64,000 nt of DNA from Ensifer sp. WSM1721. GTDB lineage: Bacteria > Pseudomonadota > Alphaproteobacteria > Rhizobiales > Rhizobiaceae. The stretch is taken from positions 2,619,501 to 2,683,500 of the forward strand of contig NZ_CP165782.1 in the NCBI RefSeq assembly GCF_000513895.2, in the 5' to 3' direction. The position numbers and the translations under genes are program-made. Under the pieces are notes generated by a model. It ran no database searches and was not told where the DNA came from. It saw only the letters and a program-made list of their open reading frames with translations. This document shows, piece after piece, positions 9,536-19,327 of this stretch. Numbering within the stretch: the stretch's first letter is position 1; each line of letters starts with the position of its first letter.

Positions 9536-10473
9536 CTGATCTGTCAGAGGCCCACCTCGAAGCCTTCCTGGAGATGATGAGCGCCGAGCGCGGCGCAGCG
9601 GTCAACACGCTGCAATCCTATGAACGCGACCTCAAGGACGCGCTCTCATTCCTGCGCTCGCGCGGCACGCGGCTGATCACCGCCACCGCCGACGATCTAA
9701 GAAGCTATCTCTCCCATCTCGCCGGCGAAGGTTTCAAGCCCTCTTCGCAGGCCCGGCGCCTTTCGGCGCTCAGGCAATTCTACAAGTTCCTCTATGCGGA
9801 AGGCTTACGCGGCGACGATCCGACGGGCATCCTCGACGCGCCGAAAAAGGGCCGCGCCCTGCCGAAGACGCTCAGCATCGACGACGTCAGCAAACTGATC
9901 GGCCAGGCGGAGGCGGAGGCGCAATCGGGCGGCGACGACGCGCTTTCCAAGTTGCGCATGCACGCGCTGATCGAACTCCTCTACGCTACTGGCATGCGCG
10001 TCAGCGAACTCGTGTCGCTGCCGGCAAGCGTTCTCTCGCAGAACGGCCGCTTCCTGGTGATCCGCGGCAAGGGCAACAAGGAACGGCTGGTGCCGCTGTC
10101 GCAGGCGGCGATCCGTGCCATGCGGGCCTATGGCGAAGTGCTGCGGGGAAAGGAAGACGGCGCCGACAGCCCCTGGCTCTTCCCCTCCTACGGTAAGTCC
10201 GGTTATCTGCCGCGCCAGGTCTTCGCCCGCGATCTGAAGGGCCTTGCCGCGCGCGCAGGCATCAGGGTCGCGGCGATCTCCCCGCATGTCCTGCGCCATG
10301 CCTTCGCCAGCCATCTGCTCGCCAACGGCGCCGACCTTCGCGCCGTGCAGGAACTGCTCGGGCACTCGGACATTTCGACGACACAAATCTATACGCATGT
10401 GCTGGACGAACGCCTGCATGAGCTCGTGCAGAACCATCACCCCCTTGCCAAACAGGCGAAAAAACAGGATTAG
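9532..10473 (+). CDS. xerD: Tyrosine recombinase XerD
   Basis: A 313-residue site-specific recombinase that with XerC resolves chromosome dimers at dif. It has an N-terminal SAM-like domain to about 105, then the catalytic domain with R156, H252, R255, H278 and nucleophile Y287. The location between housekeeping genes, with no attachment site, supports XerD rather than a phage integrase. It is coupled to the 49-aa gene upstream and 61 bases before accA. Confidence 0.93.
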   Translation: MTDLSEAHLEAFLEMMSAERGAAVNTLQSYERDLKDALSFLRSRGTRLITATADDLRSYLSHLAGEGFKPSSQARRLSALRQFYKFLYAEGLRGDDPTGILDAPKKGRALPKTLSIDDVSKLIGQAEAEAQSGGDDALSKLRMHALIELLYATGMRVSELVSLPASVLSQNGRFLVIRGKGNKERLVPLSQAAIRAMRAYGEVLRGKEDGADSPWLFPSYGKSGYLPRQVFARDLKGLAARAGIRVAAISPHVLRHAFASHLLANGADLRAVQELLGHSDISTTQIYTHVLDERLHELVQNHHPLAKQAKKQD

Positions 10474-10534
10474 GACCGCGGACAGATTGGCTTGGCAGGG
10501 CGGCCTTGCCGAAAAATGATCGGAAACGCATCTG

Positions 10535-11488
10535 ATGCACAACTATCTCGACTTCGAAAAACCCATCTCTGATCTCGAAGGCAAGATTCTCGAACTGAAG
10601 AAGCTCGCCGGCGAAGACGAGAGCGTGAACACGTCAGACGAGATCGCCCGGCTCGAGGGGCGCGTCCGCGATGCGATGGCCGATATCTATTCCAAACTGT
10701 CCCCCTGGCAAAAGACCCAGGTCGCCCGCCATCCTTCGCGCCCGCATTTCCTCGACTACGCCTCCAGCCTCTTCACCGAATTCACGCCGCTTGCGGGCGA
10801 CCGCAATTTCGCCAATGACGATGCGATCCAGGCGGGGCTCGCGCGCTTTCGCGGCGCGCCGGTGGCCGTCATCGGCCAGGAGAAAGGCAACGACACGAAG
10901 TCGCGCATCAAGCACAATTTCGGCAGCCCCCGCCCCGAGGGCTACCGCAAGGCAGTCCGCATCATGGAAATGGCCGATCGTTTCGGTCTGCCGCTGATCA
11001 CGCTGGTCGATACCGCAGGCGCCTATCCCGGCGTTAACGCCGAGGAGCGCGGGCAGGCCGAGGCGATCGCCCGCTCGACCGAAATGTGTCTCAACGTCAA
11101 AGTGCCGATCGTCACCGTGGTGATCGGCGAAGGCGGTTCGGGCGGTGCGATCGCGATCGCGACAGGCAACCGCGTCTACATGCTCGAGCATGCGATCTAC
11201 AGCGTGATCTCGCCCGAAGGGGCGGCCTCGATCCTCTGGCGCGATTCGACGCGCGCCAGGGAGGCCGCCGCCAGCATGAAGATCACGGCGGAAGACCTGA
11301 AATCGCTCGGCGTCATCGACGGCATCATTCCCGAACCGGTAGGCGGCGCCCACCGCGATCCGGAAGCGGTCATCGGCCGTACCGGAACGGTAATCGCCGA
11401 TGCGCTCAAGGAGCTCTCCGCGCGCAACGGCGACGAATTGCGGACCGATCGGCGGCAGAAGTACCTGAACATCGGCCGCAATCTCTAA
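10535..11488 (+). CDS. accA: Acetyl-CoA carboxylase carboxyltransferase subunit alpha
   Basis: A 317-residue enzyme subunit; with AccD it transfers carboxyl from biotin to acetyl-CoA, giving malonyl-CoA for fatty acid synthesis. It shows the [10 protein letters not shown] and [11 protein letters not shown] segments that line the active site and full family length. It is co-oriented with xerD. No clear terminator follows; the next 264 bases hold the promoter region of the L,D-transpeptidase gene. Confidence 0.97.
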   Translation: MHNYLDFEKPISDLEGKILELKKLAGEDESVNTSDEIARLEGRVRDAMADIYSKLSPWQKTQVARHPSRPHFLDYASSLFTEFTPLAGDRNFANDDAIQAGLARFRGAPVAVIGQEKGNDTKSRIKHNFGSPRPEGYRKAVRIMEMADRFGLPLITLVDTAGAYPGVNAEERGQAEAIARSTEMCLNVKVPIVTVVIGEGGSGGAIAIATGNRVYMLEHAIYSVISPEGAASILWRDSTRAREAAASMKITAEDLKSLGVIDGIIPEPVGGAHRDPEAVIGRTGTVIADALKELSARNGDELRTDRRQKYLNIGRNL

Positions 11489-11661
11489 GAGCGAGACGCC
11501 GAGTGGTTGCCGCCCGTGTCCCGACCTCCCGATGAATGCTCCGATCTGAATCATCGCGAGCGCACCCGCGATGATCGGCAACCGGAAAGCGACTGTGGCC
11601 AAATCTTGGCCATATTCATGAAGTCCATGTGAAACGGCATTCGCAGGGGGGCCTGCACAGT

Positions 11662-11696
11662 TAAGATTTCGTGAAGAATAATATCTTAGTGATTCG
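11662..11696 (+). promoter_or_regulatory. Possible CtrA half-site pair and GANTC upstream of the L,D-transpeptidase
   Basis: TTAA-N7-TGAA at 11662-11676 is one mismatch from the CtrA box TTAA-N7-TTAA, and a GATTC methylation site follows at 11692-11696. One such site can arise by chance. Confidence 0.25.
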
Positions 11697-11752
11697 TTGA
11701 TGCCCCTACCCCGGGCGGGCGAATGGATTGTGGCTATAACGGGCTTTTGCCA

Positions 11753-13186
11753 ATGCGTTTCAGGAACCTTCTCCTCATCGCCGCTATCGCAGCCGCGCTT
11801 GCCGGCTGCACCAACGAAACGCTCGACAGCGTCAATCTCTCCTCGGTCAAGAACAAGACCGAATACCAGCTTTCGAGCAAAATGGTCAGCAAGATGCGTG
11901 AGCTCGGGATGCAGAAGACATCCCCGATCCTCCTGCGCATCTTCAAGGAAGAGGGAACGCTCGAGGTCTGGAAGGCAAACACGGCAAACCGCTTCCAGCT
12001 CCTGAAGAGCTACAAAATCTGCGCCTGGTCCGGTAAGCTCGGCCCCAAGGTGAAGGAAGGAGATCGTCAGGCGCCGGAGGGGTTCTATCCGCTCTATCCG
12101 CATCAGATGAATCCCAATTCGAGCTATTATCTCGCGATCAACACCGGCTATCCCAATGTCTATGACAAAGCCAACGGTCGCTCCGGCACGCATCTGATGA
12201 TCCATGGCGCCTGCTCCTCGTCGGGCTGCTATTCGATGACCGACGAGCAGATCATCGAGATCTTTGCGCTCGCCCGAGACGCCTTCAAGGGCGGCCAGGA
12301 AAGCGTGCAGTTGCAAGCCTTTCCCTTCCGCATGACGGCGGAGAATATGGCGCGCCACCGCGACAATCCGAATATCGAATTCTGGAAGATGCTGAAGGCC
12401 GGCTACGACCAGTTCGAGGTGACCAAGCGTCCGCCGCAAGTGAATGTCTGCGAGAGGAAATACGTTTTCAACCGGCAAACCGACGGCAAGTTCAATCCAG
12501 CAGGCCAGTGCCCTGCCATGTCGACGCCGCCGGCGCTTGAGATGGCCATGGCGTCCTACGAGAAGGACTATCAGCGCGACTACGAGAAGGCGCTGAAGAA
12601 ATTCGACGGCATGGTCTGGTATGAACCGACCGAAGCCGAACGCAAGGCGATCGTCGCCGAACAGCGCAAGGGCCGCGAGCTCGCCTATGCGCCGACCGGA
12701 ACCTCGCTCGATGCCGGCAAGCTGATGAAGGTGAGCGATCTGGAGAAGAAGCTCGCCGCGCAGAAGGAGGCCGAGGAGGCCAAGCAGGCGGCGCTGATCC
12801 AGAAAGAGGCGCTCGAAAAGGCGACCCGCGAGGGCAGAAACGTGCCGGTGCCGCAGCAGAGCCCGATCGAACGCCCGGTCCAGCAGGCGGCGCTGCAAGA
12901 GGCGCCCGCGAAGAAATCCTTCTGGAACCTGTTCTCGAAGAGCGAGCCCGAGAGCGAGGCAGCGGCCCCGGTAAGCCCAGCCCCCAATGGGCCGAGCGCC
13001 GCCCAGCCGGCGGCCGCGCCGGGCCAACCACAGTCGCCTGCCGTTCAAGAACAGGCGGCCGCACCGGCCGAAGGCAATGTGCAGGTCGCGAACGTTCCGG
13101 CCGCGAATGCCGAGACGCAAACGCCCGAGCAGCCTGCCGCCGAGCCGCCGAAGAAGCGCCCGTTCTGGAAGATCTGGGGCAATTGA
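11753..13186 (+). CDS. L,D-transpeptidase-family lipoprotein (YafK-like)
   Basis: A 477-residue protein. The signal sequence ends in LAGC, so C19 should be lipidated. The YkuD domain contains H151-G152 and the catalytic SSSGC with C159, as in enzymes that cross-link peptidoglycan or attach proteins to it; the closer family is YafK/DpaA-like, some members of which cleave rather than form bonds. About residues 330-470 are Ala/Pro/Glu/Gln-rich low complexity, ending in basic-aromatic KKRPFWKIWGN; KKSFWNLFSK occurs about 90 residues earlier. The start at 11753 makes the lipobox canonical. Its stop overlaps the next start. Confidence 0.82.
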   Translation: MRFRNLLLIAAIAAALAGCTNETLDSVNLSSVKNKTEYQLSSKMVSKMRELGMQKTSPILLRIFKEEGTLEVWKANTANRFQLLKSYKICAWSGKLGPKVKEGDRQAPEGFYPLYPHQMNPNSSYYLAINTGYPNVYDKANGRSGTHLMIHGACSSSGCYSMTDEQIIEIFALARDAFKGGQESVQLQAFPFRMTAENMARHRDNPNIEFWKMLKAGYDQFEVTKRPPQVNVCERKYVFNRQTDGKFNPAGQCPAMSTPPALEMAMASYEKDYQRDYEKALKKFDGMVWYEPTEAERKAIVAEQRKGRELAYAPTGTSLDAGKLMKVSDLEKKLAAQKEAEEAKQAALIQKEALEKATREGRNVPVPQQSPIERPVQQAALQEAPAKKSFWNLFSKSEPESEAAAPVSPAPNGPSAAQPAAAPGQPQSPAVQEQAAAPAEGNVQVANVPAANAETQTPEQPAAEPPKKRPFWKIWGN

Positions 13187-13422
13187 TGCCGGACGAGCCC
13201 CGGACCGTGTACGACTTGAGGGGGCTGAAATGCCCCCTTCCCGTTTTGAAGACGCGAAAGCGCATGGAGTCGCTGGCGCCGGGCGCGCTGATCGAGATCG
13301 AGACGACGGACCCCCTGGCGGTGATCGACATACCGCATTTCTGCAACGAGGAAGGACACAGGCTCGAAGAGGCCACGCCTACGGCGGGCGGCCATCGCTT
13401 CGTCATTCGCAAGAAAGCGTAG
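13186..13422 (+). CDS. TusA/SirA-family sulfurtransferase-like protein
   Basis: A 78-residue protein with the KCPLPVLK motif, C16 being the likely persulfide-bearing cysteine, and the LRGLKCP context of the TusA family. Family members relay sulfur for tRNA thiolation, molybdenum cofactor or other routes. The ATG shares a base with the stop of the transpeptidase gene, so expression is coupled. The partner is unknown. Confidence 0.85.
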   Translation: MPDEPRTVYDLRGLKCPLPVLKTRKRMESLAPGALIEIETTDPLAVIDIPHFCNEEGHRLEEATPTAGGHRFVIRKKA

Positions 13423-13549
13423 CCGGTAGCGCGAAATCACTGCGGCTCTAATTCCAGTATGCTCCAGCCTACGCATCACGTGCCCCAGCGAGGCGCTCCA
13501 ACGCGACCGGAAATCCTGCTATGATCTCGTCCGGGCGTTGGGGGCGCCA

Positions 13550-14047
13550 ATGGGTGGCGGGATGAACGAGGCAAGCGGCAGTTTCCGCGACAGCTCCAAC
13601 GCGGCCGTGCGACCACCGATCGCCTGGGCGCTGGCGGCCGTTGCGAGCTTCACGCTCGACTGGCTTTATCCGCTACCGCTCTTGCCGGAGGCCATACCGG
13701 CCAGCCGGCTCCTCGGTGCCATCACATTCCTTGCCGGACTAGGACTGCTGATCTGGAGTGCGGCAACACTCCGCCGGGCAGGAACGCATATCCAGACCGT
13801 GCAGCCGACAACGACGATCGTCGAAGAAGGACCTTACCGCTACAGCCGCAACCCGATCTATATCGGCATGTTTCTCGGTCTGATCGGCCTCGCCATCGGC
13901 TTCGACAGCCTCTGGTTCCTCGTTCTATTGGTGCCGTTCTATCTCGTCATCCGCTACGGCGTGGTCGCGCGCGAGGAGGCCTATCTAGAGCGTAAATTCG
14001 GCGACATATACCGCGCCTACAACGCCCGCGTCCGGCGCTGGCTCTAG
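13550..14047 (+). CDS. Isoprenylcysteine methyltransferase-like membrane protein
   Basis: A protein of about 165 residues with four hydrophobic segments and the SAM-binding motif EGPYRYSRNPIYIG of the ICMT/PEMT-like family. Bacterial members methylate unknown or lipid substrates, so the substrate is not assigned. The start is uncertain: ATG 13550 follows a G-rich stretch, ATG 13562 is equally possible. It is convergent with the GTPase gene, with almost no gap. Confidence 0.75.
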   Translation: MGGGMNEASGSFRDSSNAAVRPPIAWALAAVASFTLDWLYPLPLLPEAIPASRLLGAITFLAGLGLLIWSAATLRRAGTHIQTVQPTTTIVEEGPYRYSRNPIYIGMFLGLIGLAIGFDSLWFLVLLVPFYLVIRYGVVAREEAYLERKFGDIYRAYNARVRRWL

Positions 14048-14049
14048 CA

Positions 14050-15195
14050 TCAGAATCTCACCCCAGGAACCGCGAGCGGATTGTCGGCGAGTGCCTGCGC
14101 ATCCGGCCGGTCGACGCGCGGTTTGCCGGTGAAGGCATCGAAGAGGTCGCGAACGAAAGTCTCATCGAGCCCTTTGGTGATCAGCACCATCCGCGTGCGG
14201 CGGTCGGTCGGATCGGGCCAGGCGGCAAGCCGCTCCGGCCTATGAAAGACGGTCTGAACGCCGTGCAACACCACGGGCCGTTCCGGATTGTCCGCCACCG
14301 AAACGATCGCCTTCATGCGCAACAGCTTTTCACCATGGGCTGAGCGCAGGAGATCGACGAACATCTCCAGCGCCATCGGCGCTATCGGCCGGTCATGGAC
14401 GATGCTGAAGGAGCGGATGTCTGTGCCGTGCCGATTGACGTCGTGATGGTGATGGTGCCCATGATGCTCATGATCGTGGCGATGACCGTGATCGTCATTA
14501 TGATCGTGGCGATCCGCCCCCGCCTCGTCCTGAAGCCAGCGGCCGACATCGGCAACCTTGGTCGACGCGTCATAGAGACCGCAGTCGAACAGTTCCGCGC
14601 GCCCGGCCTCGTCCGTGTCGCCGTCGATGATCGGCGCTCGCGGATTGAGCTCGCTGAGCTGTGCCTTAAGCGCTTCGATCTGCTCGCCTTTCGCAAGTCC
14701 GGTCTTGCTGAGCACCAGCCGGTCCGCGACGGCGACCTGCTTCAGCGCTTCGACGTGATTGCCGATCGTCCGTTCGCCGTTGACCGCGTCGACGACGGTG
14801 ACCACGCCGTCCAGGCGGAAGTTCTGTGCGATGACCGGATTGCCGAGGACGGATTGCAGCACCGGCGCCGGATCTGCGAGTCCCGTTGTCTCGATGACGA
14901 CGCGCTTCAGTGGCTTGATGCGCCCCGTCTGCATCCGGTCGATAAGGTCGGCCAAGGTATCGACAAGCTCGCCGCGCACGGTGCAGCACAGGCAGCCGTC
15001 CGAGAGCTCGATCACGCCGTCGCTCGATGCCTCAACGAGCAGATGGTCGATCGAGACGTCACCGAACTCGTTGATGATCACGGCCGTATCGGCGAGCGCC
15101 GGGTCCTTGAGCAACCGGTTGAGAAGGGTCGTCTTGCCCGCACCGAGAAAGCCGGTGAGGATCGACACCGGCACCACCGCTAGGGGACCATTCAT
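14050..15195 (-). CDS. COG0523 (CobW/YeiR-type) GTPase metallochaperone
   Basis: A 381-residue G3E GTPase. Walker A is GFLGAGKT at 15-22 and the metal-binding GCLCC has C68, C70 and C71. A His/Asp-rich loop of about 27 residues near 230-258 separates the GTPase from the C-terminal CobW_C domain. Such proteins deliver metals, mostly zinc. A CobW role is possible because cobST are in the window, but they are 9 kb away and the His loop favours zinc. It lies 11 bases downstream of dacC on the same strand. Confidence 0.87.
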   Translation of the reverse strand: MNGPLAVVPVSILTGFLGAGKTTLLNRLLKDPALADTAVIINEFGDVSIDHLLVEASSDGVIELSDGCLCCTVRGELVDTLADLIDRMQTGRIKPLKRVVIETTGLADPAPVLQSVLGNPVIAQNFRLDGVVTVVDAVNGERTIGNHVEALKQVAVADRLVLSKTGLAKGEQIEALKAQLSELNPRAPIIDGDTDEAGRAELFDCGLYDASTKVADVGRWLQDEAGADRHDHNDDHGHRHDHEHHGHHHHHDVNRHGTDIRSFSIVHDRPIAPMALEMFVDLLRSAHGEKLLRMKAIVSVADNPERPVVLHGVQTVFHRPERLAAWPDPTDRRTRMVLITKGLDETFVRDLFDAFTGKPRVDRPDAQALADNPLAVPGVRF

Positions 15196-15206
15196 GGCAG
15201 ACTCCG

Positions 15207-16334
15207 TTAGAAGCTCGGGCGCGGCACCGGGATCGGCACATTGGCAATTTCAGCGATATCGCCCTGCCCCGTGACACCGACGCCAGCCTTGGCGCTCTTG
15301 TCGTTACTGCCCGGAATGAGCCCGGCAAACGCGAGTTTCAGCGGACGGTCGATCTCGTGGATATAGGGCGAGAGCAGCTTCTGGCGGCCCGCGTCGTCAC
15401 GTCCTTCGCTGCGCACCTTCGCCGCCTGCTTCGAGCAGATCTCCTTGCTGACGTCGGCAACGACGTTGCGGGTCTCGCCGTAGGGCGCAATTTGCGTGAG
15501 CGACAGCTTTCCCGCATCGCTGGTCGTGAGCGCCATCTGCAGGAGCCTGGCCGACTCGTCGGCGCGAGCCCCGAGGCTGTCCTCGCCGAGCACGACCGAA
15601 ACGACGCTACGGCCATTGCGGGTAGCCGACGAGACCTGGTTGAAGCCCGAGGCGCAAATGAAGCCGGTCTTCATACCGTCCGCCCCCTCGAAACGCCCGA
15701 TCAGCATGTTGTAGTTCGCATAGTCCTTCTTGCCGGTGGTGAAGCCCTCCAGCGAGAAGTAGGGGGCATATTCCGAGAATTCGCGCTTCAGCGTGATCGC
15801 AAGCACCGCGAGATCGCGGGCGGTCGTATACTGCCCCTCGCCCGGAAGCCCGTTGGCGTTAATGAAATGCGAGGACGTCATGCCGATGCGGCGCGCCTCC
15901 GCATTCATCCGCTCGATGAAGGCCTGCTCGGAGCCGCCGACCGTCTCGGCGATCGCCACCGCGACGTCGTTCGCCGACTTGACCAGCATCATTTTCAAGG
16001 CACTGTCGAGAGTCATTGCCTGGCCGGGCTTGTAGAACATCTTGCTCGGTGGCTCGGACGCTGCGTTCTTCGACATGACCACCGGGGATTCCAGCGTCAG
16101 TTGCCCCGCCTTGATCGCGCGAAACGTCGTATAGGCCGTCATCAGTTTGGTCAGCGAAGCCGGATACCATTTCTGGAAAATGTCCTGGTGCTCGTAGACC
16201 TTCAGCGAAGCGACGTCGACGACGAGCCTCGGATTGGCGGATGCCGGCAGCGCCGCGGCCAATGCCGCGCAGGCCCCTGCAAGAACGCCCACTACGCCCA
16301 CCCTGTTGCGCACCAAAAATCCTGCTAGCGCCAC
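15207..16334 (-). CDS. D-alanyl-D-alanine carboxypeptidase (penicillin-binding protein 5/6 type)
   Basis: A 375-residue periplasmic enzyme trimming the terminal D-Ala of peptidoglycan stem peptides. It has a signal peptide over about 1-33, SxxK motif S60-LTK, SAN at 120-122, and KTG near 229. The C-terminal 70 residues are basic and Ala/Pro-rich and lack an obvious amphipathic anchor helix. It is divergent from the M20 amidohydrolase gene. Confidence 0.93.
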   Translation of the reverse strand: MALAGFLVRNRVGVVGVLAGACAALAAALPASANPRLVVDVASLKVYEHQDIFQKWYPASLTKLMTAYTTFRAIKAGQLTLESPVVMSKNAASEPPSKMFYKPGQAMTLDSALKMMLVKSANDVAVAIAETVGGSEQAFIERMNAEARRIGMTSSHFINANGLPGEGQYTTARDLAVLAITLKREFSEYAPYFSLEGFTTGKKDYANYNMLIGRFEGADGMKTGFICASGFNQVSSATRNGRSVVSVVLGEDSLGARADESARLLQMALTTSDAGKLSLTQIAPYGETRNVVADVSKEICSKQAAKVRSEGRDDAGRQKLLSPYIHEIDRPLKLAFAGLIPGSNDKSAKAGVGVTGQGDIAEIANVPIPVPRPSF

Positions 16335-16483
16335 AATTCCTACCTCGAAATTCCGGAGTTGCCTCGTATCGCCCCGGTATTTAGCCTATATGGCGAGGAA
16401 ATGGCAAAGCCCATTCATTTGGCTGCCGCGTCAATCCACCGCTCCGATCCCAAGTATCAGACCTCAAGTGACAGGAACGAACA

Positions 16484-17647
16484 ATGCCGATTTTGAACCG
16501 TGCCGCCGAGCTCAAGAACGAAGTTACCGAATGGCGGCGCTACCTGCATCAAAACCCGGAGCTCCTGTTCGCAGTGGAAAATACGGCGGCCTTCGTTGAA
16601 AGGAAACTCAGGGAATTCGGCGTTGACGAAATCGTGACCGGCCTTGGGCGGACCGGCGTCGTCGGCCTAATCCGCGGCAGCCGCGGCCCCGGCCGCACCA
16701 TCGGTCTCAGGGCCGACATGGATGCCCTGCCGATCACAGAGACGAGCGGCAAGCCCTGGTCCTCGACGGCCGCCGGCAAGATGCACGCCTGCGGGCATGA
16801 CGGCCATAGCGCCATGCTGCTCGGTGCGGCGAAATACCTCGCCGAGACGCGCAATTTCGCCGGTAACGTCGCCGTGATCTTCCAGCCGGCCGAAGAAGGC
16901 GGCGGCGGCGGCAACGAGATGGTTAAGGACGGCATGATGGAGCGCTTTGCGATCGAAGAGGTCTACGGCATGCACAACATGCCGGGCATGCCGGTCGGCC
17001 AGTTCGGCAGCCGGGCCGGCCCGATCATGGCCTCCACCGACGAATTCACCATCACCGTCAAGGGCCGCGGCGGCCACGCGGCGCAACCGCACAAGACCAT
17101 CGACCCCATCGCCATCGGTGCGCAGATCGTCAATGCGCTGCAAACGATCGCTTCGCGCACGGTCGATCCGCTTGCCTCTGTCGTCGTCTCCGTCACCAAG
17201 TTCAACGCCGGCTTCGCACACAACGTCATCCCGGAGCAGGCCGTTCTCGCCGGCACCGTGCGGGCGCTGACGCCGGAGGTCCGCGACACCGGCGAGGCCC
17301 GGGTCCGCCAGATCGCCGAAAGCATCGCCGGCGCCTATGGGGCCACCGTGGATGTCTGGTATGGCCGCAACTATCCGGTGACCGTCAATCACGCGGCAGA
17401 GACCGGTCACGCGCTCGCTGTCGCGGCGACGGTTGCCGGCGAAGGCAACGTCAACACGGCGCTCGACCCGATGATGGGCGGCGAGGACTTCTCCTATATG
17501 CTGCTCGCTCGGCCGGGCGCCTTCGTCTTCATCGGCAATGGCGACACGGCCGGCCTGCATCATCCCGCCTATGATTTCAACGATGAAGCGATCCCGCACG
17601 GGATTTCCTATTGGGTGAAGCTTGCCGAAACGCGGCTTGCCGCCTGA
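16484..17647 (+). CDS. M20D amidohydrolase (hippurate/N-acyl-amino-acid hydrolase-like)
   Basis: A 387-residue metallo-aminoacylase with ACGHDGH in the N-terminal half, FQPAEEGGGG as the catalytic Glu segment, YGMHNMPG, and the dimerization insertion starting at TVKGRGGHAAQP. Known members hydrolyse hippurate, N-acetyl amino acids or indole-acetyl conjugates; the substrate cannot be read from sequence. An Lrp-type regulator follows 15 bases later and may control it. Confidence 0.9.
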   Translation: MPILNRAAELKNEVTEWRRYLHQNPELLFAVENTAAFVERKLREFGVDEIVTGLGRTGVVGLIRGSRGPGRTIGLRADMDALPITETSGKPWSSTAAGKMHACGHDGHSAMLLGAAKYLAETRNFAGNVAVIFQPAEEGGGGGNEMVKDGMMERFAIEEVYGMHNMPGMPVGQFGSRAGPIMASTDEFTITVKGRGGHAAQPHKTIDPIAIGAQIVNALQTIASRTVDPLASVVVSVTKFNAGFAHNVIPEQAVLAGTVRALTPEVRDTGEARVRQIAESIAGAYGATVDVWYGRNYPVTVNHAAETGHALAVAATVAGEGNVNTALDPMMGGEDFSYMLLARPGAFVFIGNGDTAGLHHPAYDFNDEAIPHGISYWVKLAETRLAA

Positions 17648-17662
17648 GAAACGGGGCCGGCC

Positions 17663-18127
17663 ATGCACCAGATCGACAAGACGGACCGCAGAATCCTGAA
17701 CATCCTCCAGGCGGACGGACGGATCACCAACCTGGAGTTGGCGGACCGTATCGGCCTTTCGCCGACGGCGACCAGCGAACGGCTGCGGCGGCTCCTGAAG
17801 GAGGGCTATGTCTCCGGCTTCGGTGCGCGGCTGGATCCGCACAAATTGGGCTTCGGGCTCCTGGTCTTCATCGAGGTGATGCTCGACAAGACCACGCCGG
17901 AAGTCTTCGACCAGTTCGCAGCCGCCATCAAACAGGCGCCCGCCGTGCTCGAATGCCATATGGTCGCCGGCGGCTTCGACTATCTCGTCAAAACCCGCTT
18001 CGAGGACATGGCCGCCTACCGCAACTTCCTCGGCCAGGTGCTATGGACGCTACCGGGCGTCAAGGAGACCCGGACCTATGCGGTCATGGAGGAGATCAAG
18101 AATGACGGGCCGCTGCCGCTGCTTTGA
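17663..18127 (+). CDS. Lrp/AsnC-family transcriptional regulator
   Basis: A 154-residue protein with an N-terminal helix-turn-helix (IDKTDRRILNILQADGRI, then LADRIGLSPTATSERLRRL) and a C-terminal RAM ligand-binding domain. Members sense amino acids. The tight spacing to the amidohydrolase gene suggests it regulates that gene. An 11-bp inverted repeat (18107-18142) spans its stop codon without a T-run, possibly a weak terminator facing the convergent dehydrogenase gene. Confidence 0.92.
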   Translation: MHQIDKTDRRILNILQADGRITNLELADRIGLSPTATSERLRRLLKEGYVSGFGARLDPHKLGFGLLVFIEVMLDKTTPEVFDQFAAAIKQAPAVLECHMVAGGFDYLVKTRFEDMAAYRNFLGQVLWTLPGVKETRTYAVMEEIKNDGPLPLL

Positions 18128-18150
18128 GCGTGGCAGCGGCCCGCCCCGGC

Positions 18151-19197
18151 TCACGCCTTGATGGACTCCATGTCGATTACGAAGCGATAGCGCACGTCGC
18201 TCCTGACGACCCGCTCATAGGCGTCGTTGATCTGGTCCATCTGAATCGTCTCGATCTCCGACACGATGCCGTGTTCACCGCAGAAATCCAGCATCTCCTG
18301 CGTCTCCTTGATAGAGCCGATCATGGAGCCGGAAATGCTGCGACGGGCCGGCACGAGCGAGAAGGCATGGACCGGCACCGGGTTTTCCGGAATGCCTACG
18401 AGCACCAAGTCGCCGTCGACTTTCAAGAGGCCGAGGTAGGCGTTCCAGTCGATCTCGGCCGCGACGGTGCAGATGATCAGGTCGAAGCTGCCGGCAAGCG
18501 CCGTGAACGTCCCCGGATCGTTCGTCGCGTAATAGTGGTCGGCACCGAGCTTCAGCCCGTCCTCCTTCTTCGAGAGCGTCTGGCTGAGGACCGTGACCTC
18601 GGCGCCCATCGCATGGGCGAGCTTCACGCCCATATGGCCGAGGCCGCCCATGCCGACGATCGCGACCTTCTTGCCCGGCCCGGCCTTCCAGTGCCGCAGC
18701 GGCGAGTAAAGGGTGATGCCGGCGCAGAGCAGTGGCGCCGCGGCATCGAGCGGCAGGTTGTCCGGAATGGAGAGGACATAGCCCTCCTTGACGACGATAT
18801 GGTCGGAATAGCCGCCTTGGGTCGGCGTCTTTCCGTCGGCTTCGACGCCGTTATAGGTCGGCACGAGACCGGGCAAGTACTGCTCGAGATCAAGGTCGCG
18901 GGTAGCACAGGTCGTGCACGAATCGACGAAACAACCGACGCCGACGCGATCACCAATCTTGAACTTGGTGACCTTCGAGCCGACCGCCCGGATAATGCCG
19001 ACGATTTCGTGGCCCGGCACCATCGGAAACGTCGAGTTGCCCCACTCGTTGCGGGCCTGGTGAATGTCGGAATGGCAGACGCCGCAATATTTGATATCGA
19101 TCACCACGTCATCGTCGCGCGGCTCGCGGCGTTCGAAGGTGAAAGGGGCGAGCGGCTTCGACGCATCCGTCGCCGCATATCCTCTTGCAATGGCCAT
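18151..19197 (-). CDS. Zinc-dependent alcohol dehydrogenase (YahK/CAD type) with altered structural zinc site
   Basis: A 348-residue medium-chain dehydrogenase, probably NADP-linked aldehyde reductase. The catalytic zinc ligands are present (GVCHSD and PGHEIVG) and the cofactor fold shows [12 protein letters not shown]. In the structural zinc lobe only two cysteines of the usual four remain: VDSCTTC is followed by ATR and then LEQYL where Cys is expected. The start at 19197 has AAGGAC upstream; 19212 is an alternative. It is divergent from an AraC regulator that probably controls it. Confidence 0.9.
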   Translation of the reverse strand: MAIARGYAATDASKPLAPFTFERREPRDDDVVIDIKYCGVCHSDIHQARNEWGNSTFPMVPGHEIVGIIRAVGSKVTKFKIGDRVGVGCFVDSCTTCATRDLDLEQYLPGLVPTYNGVEADGKTPTQGGYSDHIVVKEGYVLSIPDNLPLDAAAPLLCAGITLYSPLRHWKAGPGKKVAIVGMGGLGHMGVKLAHAMGAEVTVLSQTLSKKEDGLKLGADHYYATNDPGTFTALAGSFDLIICTVAAEIDWNAYLGLLKVDGDLVLVGIPENPVPVHAFSLVPARRSISGSMIGSIKETQEMLDFCGEHGIVSEIETIQMDQINDAYERVVRSDVRYRFVIDMESIKA

Positions 19198-19218
19198 GGG
19201 TCTGTCCTTCATGTCTGG

Positions 19219-19327
19219 ATCACAATGATTTTGGCTCGGAGCGAGCCAAAACCATGAACGTGGTCGATTCCAAAGAGTTAGAGCGGGATGCGGGGGCAAC
19301 CCGCACGCACTTTTCCCCATCCCGCTT
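19219..19327. repeat. Sinorhizobium palindromic repeat, family A
   Basis: Two hairpins joined by CGATTCCAAAGAGTTAGAG. The first is TTTTGGCTC / GAGCCAAAA at 19229-19251. The second is AGCGGGATG paired with CATCCCGCT at 19282-19327. Related copies are at 61111-61218 and, shortened, at 3982-4024. It lies between the divergent dehydrogenase and AraC genes. Confidence 0.75.

Noticed and set aside
9532..10473. XerD as an integrase of a mobile element
   Set aside because: It is flanked by aroK and accA, has the standard XerD length and catalytic residues, and no attachment repeats are present.
10634..13120. 828-codon open frame on the minus strand
   Set aside because: It lies opposite accA and the L,D-transpeptidase, both strongly supported; the product is low-complexity Arg/Leu/Gly.
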